From positions 62,001 to 126,000 of the forward strand of contig JAHLKI010000046.1 of the NCBI GenBank assembly GCA_025602905.1: a stretch of 64,000 nt of DNA. Reading direction: 5' to 3'. The notes under the pieces were generated by a model, which saw only the letters and a list, made by a program, of their open reading frames with translations, ran no database searches and was not told the DNA's origin. The translations under genes and the position numbers were made by a program. Shown piece after piece: positions 37,203-47,392 of the stretch (position 1 is its first letter; each line of letters begins with the position of its first letter). Source of the DNA: Phlyctochytrium arcticum. Lineage: Eukaryota > Chytridiomycota > Chytridiomycetes > Chytridiales > Chytridiaceae.

Positions 37203-38289
37203 TTTGTCGGTCATTACCTGACGCGTTTTTTTGGTAGTAGTATGTAGTTGTATCTAGATGTTGATAATACCTTTAGTTTATTCAATGCCTTTGTCATTCG
37301 TCGTTTGTCGATCCCTGGGCTACACCCTTAACTGAATATTATAGATTCTGACTTGTTTTAGTCTCTCTGCGCTGTAGCAACTTTGTCCTTGGTTGATTGC
37401 AATTTCCCACGCTCTGCTTCATCACTTTTTATTTTTTCAAGACAAAGTAAGCAGCCATGACATTTCGCACGATATTCGTCTTGCCACATGTATGTTAGAT
37501 TCGCTACAAATTACTATTCCATCTTGCCAAATTACCATGTTGCTCGTATTTGATACAGGGGGAAGGAAAACATATTTTAACTCCTTGCTCACCCAATGGT
37601 TTATTGCGAGTCGCACAAAGATTTCCCTACGATGGCTCTTGAAGAAGGTGCTATTTAAGGCGTCCTCATCATCTTAATGACTGCCGTTCGCCCCAACTGA
37701 TACGATTTTTGGACTGCAACTTCCATTCTGTACCAAAACGTGTGAACTTCATTTTCGTCATATGCGAGCATACTTGCCAAAAGAGTTGAATGTGCTGGGT
37801 GATTCGCCATCTTGAATCACGCTTTGGGACAATACGGAAAGCAGCGTGTGTGAAACAAGGTCGAAGGTTCCAACATGAGCAAAGGAGGCTAATCATCATC
37901 CATCGGTTGTTTCCTTTGTTCGAATCCATTCGGAAAGCGCACAAGCATAGTCATAACTCAACTATATACATCACAGATGGCCACCTCAAATTACTTTACT
38001 TTTGACGCTTCTTCAAGTTTGATGCCTTCTCTCAACGTCAGGTTATTCAACCCACGTCCGCCGAAAGGTTAAATATGTGCTTTGGAGATACGCTAGTATT
38101 AGTCGGTTTACTCTATCTATAGGTGGAGGTTTCTAGTCTATTTTTGTCTAATGTCATCTAGTTATATAATGGAAAGTTTTCCAAAAGGCAAGACAATTTG
38201 ATGTTGACGGGGGTAGTGATTTTGCTTCCTTTTTCGCGGTCTGCGACGGGGCATGGCTCATATACCGACTCTACCGAACTCCACTCACT
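37203..38289. other. Gene-free stretch
   Basis: About 1.1 kb, A+T-rich, with no open frame longer than about 95 codons and no recognisable motif. Confidence 0.5.
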
Positions 38290-39420
38290 CTATCCGCCGG
38301 CGCTCAGAGCCGTCAGACTGTAATGGTGCACCATCCCGCACTGGGCGGTAAAATCTGCAAATACAGCAGTGCGGACATCATACAACTTGGTTGAAATGAC
38401 TTCCCATTTCAGATCACTTGGTGGCGGTGCATCAATGTCGGTCTCGGAAGACGTAGCGGGCGGAGGGATTTTACTAGCGCGAGCGAGCGCGTACAGATAG
38501 GCCATGGCACTGCCTTGTAGGACTTGGCGGGATCGCCACCTTGAATCTTCCAAGTAAACTCGCGGATGAGGTTTGCGGTATCAAAATCGTCAGCCGGCGC
38601 ACCGCCTTCTACATGATACCCCGGTAAGCGGTAGGACAGCCAAGAGTCCTTTCCTTGGTGGACGTAGTAGCCGCCCCAATGGGTGTGGGTTCGAAGGCTG
38701 CAGATGGCTGCTCCTGAAAATGTTCGTCGTGGTTAGATACTTACGGAAGATGGATTGACTCGAGAAGCCATATTCGGTAACGGCAAATGCTTTGCCGGTA
38801 TTGGCAGTCATCTTGGATGCCTCAGTTGCCCATCGCGATTATTGAGTGTCATTCTACAAATCAAATGATTTAGTGTCAAGAGATAAGCAGCAGGCTGTCT
38901 ATAAACGCGATGAACTTACATCTGCAACATAGAAGTGATCACGAAAAGACAGCGACGATTTCGCTGGAAAAGACACCGGTTTTGCGGTTTGGAGTCTGGC
39001 ATTAACAGATACGTGTATTAGAGGTCGCCCTCAACTGCGATGGGCCCGTCAAAGACAAGATGCTTTGCGTCAAGATACTTGATATAGGCCGACATTTCCA
39101 AGATCCATTCGGTTGTTGGCATGCCAAACCAACCTCCAAGCTCGTTTCCCAGCTCCCATCCGATAACAAATTCATCGTCCCTGTACAGGCGATCGGTGAA
39201 AACGTTTTTGCGAAGGACGATGGCACGAATTGACTTGTATCGGTGTAAAACTAGCGTCTTTCCACGAAACGCCGCGAGTTCCTCGACTACCTGCGCCAAT
39301 TCGACCAGTGCATGAACGGAATGATAACCCCGGACGCCAGAGTCGCGAAAGCGGAAGCCATGGCGGGGAACAGCGTGTGGAGGAGACCCTTATTGAATGA
39401 TAAATGCAAATCCTGACCAA
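38290..39420 (-). pseudogene. Relic of a GH5-type endo-beta-mannanase
   Basis: Segments in order resemble fungal glycoside hydrolase family 5 mannanases: LYRDDEFVIGWELGNELGG with the acid/base Glu (about 39135-39170), SAYIKYLDAKHLVFDG, a later VTEYGF with the nucleophile Glu (about 38764-38781), then SLRTHTHWGGYYVHQG. Introns are plausible between some segments. However, the N-terminal half is missing, a stop follows the EGDL segment (about 39015), and a 1-nt frame change occurs near 38520 (SYKAV in one frame, GSAMAYLYALARASK in the other). The piece sits directly against the second ankyrin relic, consistent with a rearranged subtelomere. Confidence 0.6.
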
Positions 39421-39422
39421 GG

Positions 39423-40605
39423 CTATGCCGTACGTTGAAAAACATGAAAATCTTCCAGCACGGGAAGCAATTCTGACCGAGATATTCTTATGTGTGCCTC
39501 CATCTCTTCCTGAGTGGATGGGGGCGATACGGTCTTGAGCTTTCTTAGCAACATGGCCAAAACGTCGAAGCGTCTCTTTTTCAGCGCACAGATGGCGTGA
39601 TGCCTCAGTGGTCGCGCACCATGCTTCTGAATCAGAGTCCGTTCAATATATTCGAGTGGTATGTCCCGCTCGATTGAATGACTAAGCACAAAAGGATTCG
39701 AAACCGATGCGCCCTTAGAAAGCAAAAGGTCAGCGACTGCTCGTTCCCGTTAGGAGAGACGCTGCAATAGCGTAGGGTGCTTCGTCGTCAGGTGATTTTG
39801 CATTGACGTTCACATCCTCGCGAGCTAGGAGGACCTTCAAAGTTTCAACATGGCCGAACTGTGCTGCATTCTTGAGTGCAGGTAGATACCAATCGCCATC
39901 GTCGTCGTAAGCAGGTACCGGGTCAGGCAAATGGGATAGCAGAAAGCGAAAGATCTGGGAGTTTTTCGTAGCCCTGGCTAGAACACTCGCGTTTACCGTA
40001 GTTTTCCCTATGAGTTTCTCACCAATTTCCACAGAATGAATCATATCCCAAAGTCCGTCAGTTCTTGAGCAACGCTCCAGGAAGAAATCAAAATATTCAT
40101 CATAGATCAGCTCATGTTCCCCTTGGACATTTCCCATAGTAAGTTGGTGTCCACACTCTGGATCGACTAGATTGTATCGGGCCAAAAGCTCCAAATGTTT
40201 CATTGGCATCTTGCCCGAAATGCAACGTCCCGTCAAGTACGAGGCGCTGTACCGTTCACTACGGCCTTTCCCAATGCAATGAGTCAATGCAAATTCGGCA
40301 CAGGAATCCAGTTCATGTCGCAAAAGTTGGATGATATCAACCTCAGGGCTTCTGGATAATTGAGCACCTCGACGGCGTCTTGGCGGTGGTGCTTGAAGAC
40401 TGGGATCGGCAGCTATTTCTTGCAATATTGACATGGCATACTTTCGGCGAAACTCCAGATGGAAGGGCGGGAAATTGTCCTCATGGAGAAAGACCCAGAT
40501 CAAGGTTCCATCTGTGGGGAATAATTGTGCTTCGGGACGGGTGTTGATAAAGACTTGACGAATGTCGTGCGGGGAGCGGAGGGAGTGTAGCGTTCGGCAG
40601 GTCAA
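39423..40605 (-). pseudogene. Ankyrin-repeat protein relic, copy 2
   Basis: Close paralogue of the relic at 33.7-34.9 kb. The N-terminal frame (40605-39730) includes FPPFHLEFRRKYAMSILQEI, VDIIQLLRHELDSCAEFALT, IYDEYFDFFLERCS, MIHSVEIGEKLI and NAAQFGHVETLKVLLA. The C-terminal frame (39725-39423) includes MLSKGASVSNPFVLSHS and KKRRFDVLAMLLRKL. One frame change at about 39740 separates them. Similarity to copy 1 covers nearly the full length, including the 5' flank around 40560-40720, so a segment of more than 1 kb was duplicated. Confidence 0.7.
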
Positions 40606-41153
40606 AGTAAAGCGAGTGTAAGTCTTTTGCGATCAAAACCACGGAGAACACCGGAGGTACTGACATTGTTAGTCCTTCACTCCTTGTTTCTTCTGAATAG
40701 TCGCTCAGATCTTTGGATTTTTGCGGCTCACTCACCCCAGCACTCACCCAAGTTCCTTCAATTTCCAGTCAATTTCAGTGGTCAAGTCTCAACTCTGGTC
40801 TCAACTGAAGTCTCAACTGAAGTCTCAAGATCTCTTGTGGTGGCTGGTATATTAGGGGGTTTCAAAATCAGAATTGAGGCCTCAACTTGCGTGCTCAAGT
40901 TGAGGCACTCGAACCAGCTCCGAGCCCTAGCTATTTCCCCATAAGGGTATATTGTTGGGAGTACAGGCGATGTCATCCGGCTGCGATGTCATGGCTGTCA
41001 ACTTGAACAACCTTGAAGGCTGAGTTTGGCTGTCATGCAGGATCATGCAGGATGTCCATGGCATGAAATGATGAAATGCTGAGATCCAAGAGATCCAAGA
41101 AGCATGAGCACGAGCGAAATGATGAAAGAATGAAATGGTGGTGACCAAAAAAT
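40606..41153. other. Region upstream of the SANT-like gene
   Basis: No gene supported. It contains a short direct repeat of tctcaactgaag units at about 40789-40830, and ends in the TATA-type promoter described next. Confidence 0.4.
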
Positions 41154-41164
41154 CATATAAAAAG
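41154..41164 (+). promoter_or_regulatory. TATA-type core promoter of the truncated SANT-like gene
   Basis: catataaaaag about 95-105 bp before the ATG at 41259, followed by a C/A-rich leader. It is one of the clearest TATA elements in the window. Confidence 0.55.
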
Positions 41165-41258
41165 CGCTTGGCACATCCATGCACACAAATCTACTCTACC
41201 CTCAACTACAAACTATCGATACACACATCTACACAACCACCTCAAATATCAACCCAAC

Positions 41259-41667
41259 ATGTCCTCTAACGGAAATCCTTCGTCTTCCCGCGCTACTAGT
41301 TCTCGCAACAGAAACCCATCTGCGCGAAGTCAAGAGGCCGCGGCATCAACCTCGTACTTCAAATGGACCATAGTGCCCCAGCAGCATCTTCTGAACTGGT
41401 TGGGTGAAGATGACAACTACAACCGGTTCCGCAACGCCGGCAAAGTCGATGCTAGTGGTCGGTCGCGCAGCTCAGGCAAGACGAAAATTGCTGTAGCTGG
41501 GGAAGCTGCCGGGTTTTTGGGAACCAAAGGATTCCAGGCCGATGCCAAGCAAGTGCAATCCAAGGTCACCCAGTTTGAAGACAAGTACCGGGCGGCCACC
41601 AAGGAGCTGGACCAAACGGGGAATGGCCTATTAACGACCGAAGCGAAGATGGGGGTAGAGTCCATTC
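41259..41667 (+). pseudogene. Myb/SANT-like DNA-binding protein, truncated by a telomeric junction
   Basis: The frame starts MSSNGNPSSSRATSS and contains a trihelix/SANT-like region: YFKWTIVPQQHLLNWL, NRFRNAGKVD, KTKIAVAGEAAGFLGTKG, ADAKQVQSKVTQFEDKYRAA, LDQTGNGLL. This layout (start of the helix bundle, then a Lys-rich last helix and TGxGL) resembles Myb/SANT-like proteins often associated with transposons. After about residue 136 the frame runs directly into GGGTTAGGGTTAGGG at 41668 and then into the 3' end of LINE A, so the natural C-terminus is gone. The promoter and N-terminus are intact, so a fusion transcript is possible. Confidence 0.65.
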
Positions 41668-41684
41668 GGGTTAGGGTTAGGGTT
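41668..41684 (+). repeat. Telomeric repeat tract at junction 1
   Basis: GGGTTAGGGTTAGGGTTTA joins the broken SANT-like gene to the 3' end of LINE A. The G-rich strand reads rightward, so an ancestral chromosome end would have pointed right. Confidence 0.85.
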
Positions 41685-41993
41685 TATGGTTCGTTTAATT
41701 CAGAAGTATGTGTACAAGTACAAGAAGTAGATACACAAGCTATCTATCTAGAGAATAAACTAACTTGAGAGAGAAATCGAAAAACTAGAGTAAAAATGTC
41801 TGGGAGGAGAGTAGGTGACTAGAAAAAATAGGAGAGTACGCCGGAAAGTACGCTCTATGATGTCTGTAACTATCCAGAGATAGTCCATAGTGATCTTGGG
41901 TGGTTTGGAACCAAAATATATGGCAAAGTTGACAAAAGGTGTGTGTTGAGAGAAAACTGATGAGGTATAGTGATGTTTGGGTTAAGCCAATGT

Positions 41994-42283
41994 TGTAGAG
42001 GGCGCCGAGTTGAGTTGAAATGATTAGGGCCATATCGATCCAACAGGGTTGTATGAGGTAGTGGCGAGAGAAAGGCGGCGAGTGTGTTGATTGTGGCAAA
42101 AGTGATGAGGTATGTTGACTCTCGGCTGTAGTGAATCTTGTAGAGGGCGTCGACTTGAATGGAAATGATTAGGAGCATATCATTCCAGCGACGTTGTATG
42201 AGGTAGTGGCGAGAGGATGTCGAAAAAGAGCGAACATGCTATCAAAAACATGAAGCCAGGCAGCTAGGACGTTGATGAAGCAT
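41994..42283 (-). repeat. 145-bp tandem repeats in the LINE A 3' region
   Basis: Two copies starting at tgtagagggc, 41994 and 42139, exactly 145 bp apart. Each contains ttgaaatgatta..catat and tgtatgaggtagtggcgag. The same unit is found three times in LINE B. Confidence 0.7.
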
Positions 42284-43251
42284 AGAGAAGGTGTTGAGAG
42301 TGTTGCGGGAGAGTGTGGGTGTCGAATGAGGTCAATTGTACTTTGCCAGGTCTTGAATAGCGCGTGCAGTGCTGCGCATCGGCCTGCGCAGTCCAGAGGC
42401 ATGTTGGGCGCCATTCCGAATCCAAAGATGAAGCACGACACTGGGAATGGTGCAGCGCCGTTCCAAGGACATTGTGGATGGCAAAGAAAGGGCATGAGGT
42501 GTCGAAAGTGTCGAAAAAGCGAAATGCTTGACCAGGGTACAATTTCGCGCCGAGGGGTTGAAGACGATGACGAAAAAAAATATAGATAGAGTCCTGGCGT
42601 GCGGGCAGTTGGTGGCGAGAGTGTTGACGAACATGTGGTCCAAGTTTCAGCCGAATCCGACGCGAATTGCCTAATTGAAGTGGTCAACGGACAGAGTGGG
42701 AAAAAATCGCGATATGCAATTCCTCCCAGAATGTCGAAGACATTCTGAACCCAAGGCAAAAAGGGACATGGGACCGCATCCGGACTGGTTGGAGGAAGGG
42801 TGGAGGTGTCGTCCGTGGGTACAACGTCGTTCGGGGAGCCAAAAGACACATTTGTCGTGAGAGGTATGACCCCGGACCTATCACAAAGTCGAAGTTGCCC
42901 AGAAGATGACCTAGGGGCTTGTGATGAGGTACTTTGGTGCGGGGAGTGTGGCTGAAGATGAGGTATGATTTTCAAGCTGATCGGGAGGATTTTCCTTAAG
43001 TCAAGTGGTCGAGAAGGAAAGGACCAGAAAAATCGCGGAAAAACCGTGGCAGCATTCCAAAAAGCATTTCGAACTTGAAACCAGAGGGGGAGTAAGCAGT
43101 AGAGAAAGTAACAGAGTGGGAGCGTGGAGCAGAAACCGAAGTTTCAGTGGTAGGAACGGGGTTTGGTGGCGGGTGTAGGGGGGGGGGGGTGGCGAGAGAT
43201 GTGCGACAATTGATGGAAACATGAGCTTGCTTACTCGGACTTTCACCAGGG

Positions 43252-43547
43252 ACGCCCGGCACGGGGCCGAACGTATGGTGCACCTTTCGGCCCTGCACAG
43301 AGGTTGGGGAGGGATGGGATAGATGTTGTAGGGGGGGTGGCGGGTGATGTGCGGAAGTTGGCGTAGGCATAAGCTTTCTTGCTGAGACTTGTACCAGTGA
43401 CGCCCGGCACTAGGACGAACGTATGGTGCACATGGGATGTTGCTGTGGGGGAGACTGCGGCAATGGTGTCGAATTTTCAAAACGGAAAAAATATCGCGCG
43501 GCCCGACCTCATATCAAATAATCCAGAGAGTAGCTCCAATGCTGCAC
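43252..43547 (-). repeat. 148-bp tandem repeats in the LINE A 3' region
   Basis: acgcccggcac occurs at 43252 and 43400, 148 bp apart, each followed by gaacgtatggtgcac. A 12-base run of G lies just before (43178-43189). LINE B has three copies. Confidence 0.6.
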
Positions 43548-44227
43548 CAAAGAGACCAGAAGGTGTGGGAACATGTACTGGAAGGTATACTGGAGGAGAA
43601 AACGAGGGATGAGATGTGGGATGATGAAAATTACGTTGCTGACGGTCGAATTCGCCCAAAATTTCGAACTTCGCCAAAAGAGCCTCAATCTGTAGGTAGT
43701 TTCGTGGGTTGATAGAAAACATCGTGCCATTCGATAAACTGCAGGTTGGAGACCGGTCGGGACAATGTCAATTAAGAGAATATTAGGAAAGCGGTAGGAT
43801 ACTTATCCGAAACACCGAAATTGACAAAGAACCCGATCCAGAGCACCAACGGCCGTCGGACTTGCACCGCTCGGCCCGCAAAGGGTATCTCGAGAGTTGA
43901 GAGGAGGAGTGGGAGTGGTATGGGGATGATGGAGGGTGATCGACTCGTCAATGCCGGCGGCGTGCCCAAAGCACCCGCGCGACGTGGTTGTGAGGCACGG
44001 GCGATTGACGAGGAGGGACCTGCTTTCGCAGGGTGGATTTTGAAAGGGTTGTGGTGGGGTGTGTTGAGGAGTGGGGTATGATAGGTGTCGAAAAGTTGAT
44101 GGTCCGTTGATTAATGCTGATTTTGGGAAGGATCGCTTGTCAGTTGAGTTTTGAAATTTGGTGCTGACATAATCCCGATTTGGAGCGGAAATCTTGAGGA
44201 ATGGCGAAATGCTGAAAGACAAAGGCC

Positions 44228-47200
44228 TCAAGAGGAACCAGACGAGATGGGGGAAGGGAGCAGCTCGGCCACTGACGGTTGGGGAAGAGCGGGTGGTGGT
44301 CTCGTCAGTGCTTTCTGCTCCTCGGCATCACCCCACTCTTCTTCAAAAAGATCGTTGTAAACAGACTTGAGAAGGCGAGCAAACAAATATCCGTCTCCGT
44401 GGTTCAACGCAGCGTCCAGAGCCGAATATAATTCACCGTCCAGATTTGCCAGATGAAGCCGCTTCTTGTCGAATGTAATCCAAGTATCCAACTGAGACCA
44501 TTCCGCGAGCGCTTCGAAACCAGGCATCGCACAAGTGATCATACACCGGCGGTTGGCAGCTCTCTTGCACACACCGCACATCTTTCGACCCATCATCGTG
44601 TTCTCCCGCCAATGCAAAGCCCAGGAACGGAGCGCGACGGGATAAATCCATAAAGCACGATCGATGTAGGTGCCAGGCCGACGGTTGAGAATGTAAGCCG
44701 GTAGTTGTGCTCCAGGACCAGTTTGATTAACACGACGTTGAACAATGTCTTCAACGCCCTTTTTTCTGATCCAAGACTTCCAACCAATCCGTGGACGTTC
44801 CCCTTCGTTAAGGTCCGCGACACCAACGGCAATCATCCAAGTTTCTATCTCCACAGGTTTCCGCAAACAACGTGGCAAGATGGCATTGATAGAAAGCTCA
44901 GAGACTCCCGGGGTGACAATAGACGACAGATGAAACAATGGGTTTGAGCGCGGCATTCGGTCCAGATGGAGATAGTATGATCCAATCATGGTCACCGCAC
45001 GGTGGTCCCATCTGCCCAAAGCTGACATGCTTTCATGTAATCCGCGCGGTGCCAATCTGCCAAAAATCCATTCCAGACCGCGAATGTGTAGTTGTTCCAG
45101 CCCATCCCGTAGTTGTTTCCGAGCGGGATCATACAAACTCCAGACCCAGAAAGCAGGTAGACCAAAGTCAGTGTGAGAGCGCACAAAGATCTTGTATAAT
45201 GTCAGGCGGACATTTTCAGACCACAAGTCTCCGCTTAGCGTCAATGCCTTTAGCATTTTGTCTGCCTTGCTCAGTCGCACCTCCAAATGTTCTGTCCAGA
45301 TAATTCCGCGCGCAGAAGTGGGGAAACCAAGATACCGATAACTAGTAACATTTGGCACGGCCTTACCGGAAAGTATCAATTCCGGCGGTCCGTCCGCGTC
45401 CCAGCTACCTTTCCAAGTAATCCCACACTTTTTGTTATTGAATAGCATGTCGTTCAAAGTAGCCCAGCCTGAACAAACGTCCAAAAACATTTGAGCTTCT
45501 GCAATGTCGAGAGGTTGTAATTTGAGATCATCGGCATAACCCAGAATAGGTGGGAAGCGTCGAGATCCAATGTCCGTGAAGTCGTTGATAATCAACAAGA
45601 GCGAGTCAATGAAAATGTTGAATAAAAGCGGCGACAGAAGTGAACCTTGAAATAAACCGCATTCCCGCTCCAAGGGACCAGTCAAAGCTCCGTTCACGAC
45701 AAATCTAGAAGACGGCAGCCGACACATCATACTTGAAATCAAAGCGAGAGCCCACACACTGGCTCCGGCCTGCGCGGCGCGTTCCAAAATCAAATGAAAC
45801 CGCACGCGGTCATAGGCAGCTTTCAAGTCGAGGTAAATACAAATATCCGCCCCTAAGCGAATACTTTCGTCACTGACCAAAGCTTGAGTTGTTGCTGCAT
45901 GCCTCGAGCGAAAACCACCTTGCGCGGGATGAACATCAGTCCAAGACTCTTTCTCCCACGCTGACAAAACACGACGTTCAAACAAACGACGCAACACCGA
46001 AGTGTTTGATATTGGCCGGGTATCCTCAGGGGCGACTTTGTCGCCCACCACCTTAGCCAATAACGTTACGTTTGAAGAGTTCCAACAGAGCGGCGTGGTC
46101 CCCAACCGGACACACAAAAAGAAGAATAAAGAGATATGCGTTGCGAAGACTTTGCTACTCATCAAAGCCTTCAATAACACTGGAGGGACATTGTCCGGAC
46201 CAGAACTCTTGTCAGAAGGGTAAGACTGGATAACTTTCTCCACCTGCTCCCAATCGCTAATTTTTTTGGCCATATCCTCCGCTTGCTGGTCATACTGTTC
46301 CGGGCAGTATGGGGCAAGAGAGGGATTAGGTGACGGGCTTTTGAAAATATGGGAGTAATGGGACGTGACGGCCTCCATTGCCGAGACACTGGGATCGTCC
46401 GTACCAATACACGGCTGCTTCCCGCGCATACTCCTTTTGAACAAACGGGTCGCGGTATTAGCATTGGTAATCATACGAAGACCTTCTGCCATCTTGTCCG
46501 GTCTCTTCTTTGCCTCCGAAGGGACATACGAACCGAGAACACGTTCACCAACGTCAAAGATCCAAAGAGACAGAGCTTCACCCACAACATCAAGCACTTC
46601 TTGACGTTCATCGAGAGAAAAAGACGGGCCATCACTTTTCAAACGAGTCAGGGCGTGCGTCAATTTCAGCTCATCCAAATCATACAGCTGGGTGAGTTTT
46701 CTTTGAATCCGTTCATCAGACAGATACTTTGTGAAGAGACGACGTGTGGGAGATTCTTGCGTGTCAGGCGGTGTAAGCGGTGTTATCGGTGAATGTCTCC
46801 ACCGAATTTGCATCATGTCGTGATCTGACTCAACCGGACTAGGAACATAATGCCATTCTAGATCAATATCTTTGGCCAGGATATGATCAACCCGGCTCAG
46901 ACCGCTTGCGGCAGGAATCAATCGCATACTTTGACGGGATGCCGCAGTCCAAAATGTCTTCGCGCGAGGTGCTGGGTGGTTGTTGAATTTCGCTGAATCG
47001 CCGGTCTTTTGACCCAGACGAACATTGATATCTCCAATAATAGCGACGGGGGACGGCGTCGTTTGAGGTGAGAGAGTTGATGAGACTCTGGGTTCGGGAA
47101 GAGAGGGAGGGAGGTAGACAAAATGGAAGGGTGTGTTGTAGAGGGAGATTGTCAGTGAGTGTTCGGATTTTGAGGTGAAGTTGATATGGGATTGAACTCG

Positions 47201-47392
47201 AGGGTGGACAATGGCTAATAGTCCGCCGTTCTGATGGCCTGTGGTGCGGGGAGTTGATGGATAGTAAGACCACCATTGGGAATAGGGGTGTGCCTTGACA
47301 TATGTCCAATCAACAAACCAGGTCTCGGCCACTATAATAATGTCATACGTGTTGTCGTCTAGCAGATCAATGAATGTGTGGAATTTCTTATA
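44228..47392 (-). CDS. LINE A ORF2: endonuclease-reverse transcriptase
   Basis: Open for about 1,054 codons. Endonuclease: VAETW, GDINVRLG (near 47020), SRVDHILAKD, VESDHDMM. Reverse transcriptase: SSGPDNVPPVLLKA, LLAKVVGDKVAPEDTRPISN, HPAQGGFRSRHAATTQALV, CIYLDLKAAYDRV, GLFQGSLLSPLLFNIFIDSL, GYADDLKL with the catalytic YADD (about 45526-45543), then YRYLGFPTS. C-terminal zinc knuckle CGVCKRAANRRCMITC. The frame has no ATG before the endonuclease, and a stop lies just upstream of 47392. The usual N-terminal Asn motif would have to come from another frame overlapping the end of ORF1 (CIHSMGID), which suggests a frame lesion at about 47395. Very similar to LINE B ORF2. Confidence 0.85.
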   Translation of the reverse strand, partial: YKKFHTFIDLLDDNTYDIIIVAETWFVDWTYVKAHPYSQWWSYYPSTPRTTGHQNGGLLAIVHPRVQSHINFTSKSEHSLTISLYNTPFHFVYLPPSLPEPRVSSTLSPQTTPSPVAIIGDINVRLGQKTGDSAKFNNHPAPRAKTFWTAASRQSMRLIPAASGLSRVDHILAKDIDLEWHYVPSPVESDHDMMQIRWRHSPITPLTPPDTQESPTRRLFTKYLSDERIQRKLTQLYDLDELKLTHALTRLKSDGPSFSLDERQEVLDVVGEALSLWIFDVGERVLGSYVPSEAKKRPDKMAEGLRMITNANTATRLFKRSMRGKQPCIGTDDPSVSAMEAVTSHYSHIFKSPSPNPSLAPYCPEQYDQQAEDMAKKISDWEQVEKVIQSYPSDKSSGPDNVPPVLLKALMSSKVFATHISLFFFLCVRLGTTPLCWNSSNVTLLAKVVGDKVAPEDTRPISNTSVLRRLFERRVLSAWEKESWTDVHPAQGGFRSRHAATTQALVSDESIRLGADICIYLDLKAAYDRVRFHLILERAAQAGASVWALALISSMMCRLPSSRFVVNGALTGPLERECGLFQGSLLSPLLFNIFIDSLLLIINDFTDIGSRRFPPILGYADDLKLQPLDIAEAQMFLDVCSGWATLNDMLFNNKKCGITWKGSWDADGPPELILSGKAVPNVTSYRYLGFPTSARGIIWTEHLEVRLSKADKMLKALTLSGDLWSENVRLTLYKIFVRSHTDFGLPAFWVWSLYDPARKQLRDGLEQLHIRGLEWIFGRLAPRGLHESMSALGRWDHRAVTMIGSYYLHLDRMPRSNPLFHLSSIVTPGVSELSINAILPRCLRKPVEIETWMIAVGVADLNEGERPRIGWKSWIRKKGVEDIVQRRVNQTGPGAQLPAYILNRRPGTYIDRALWIYPVALRSWALHWRENTMMGRKMCGVCKRAANRRCMITCAMPGFEALAEWSQLDTWITFDKKRLHLANLDGELYSALDAALNHGDGYLFARLLKSVYNDLFEEEWGDAEEQKALTRPPPALPQPSVAELLPSPISSGSS

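Noticed and set aside
42169..43480. Minus-strand frames of up to 268 codons in the LINE A 3' region
   Set aside because: Not conserved as open frames in LINE B, and they overlap tandem repeats. They are best seen as non-coding 3' sequence, although a small ORF cannot be fully excluded.
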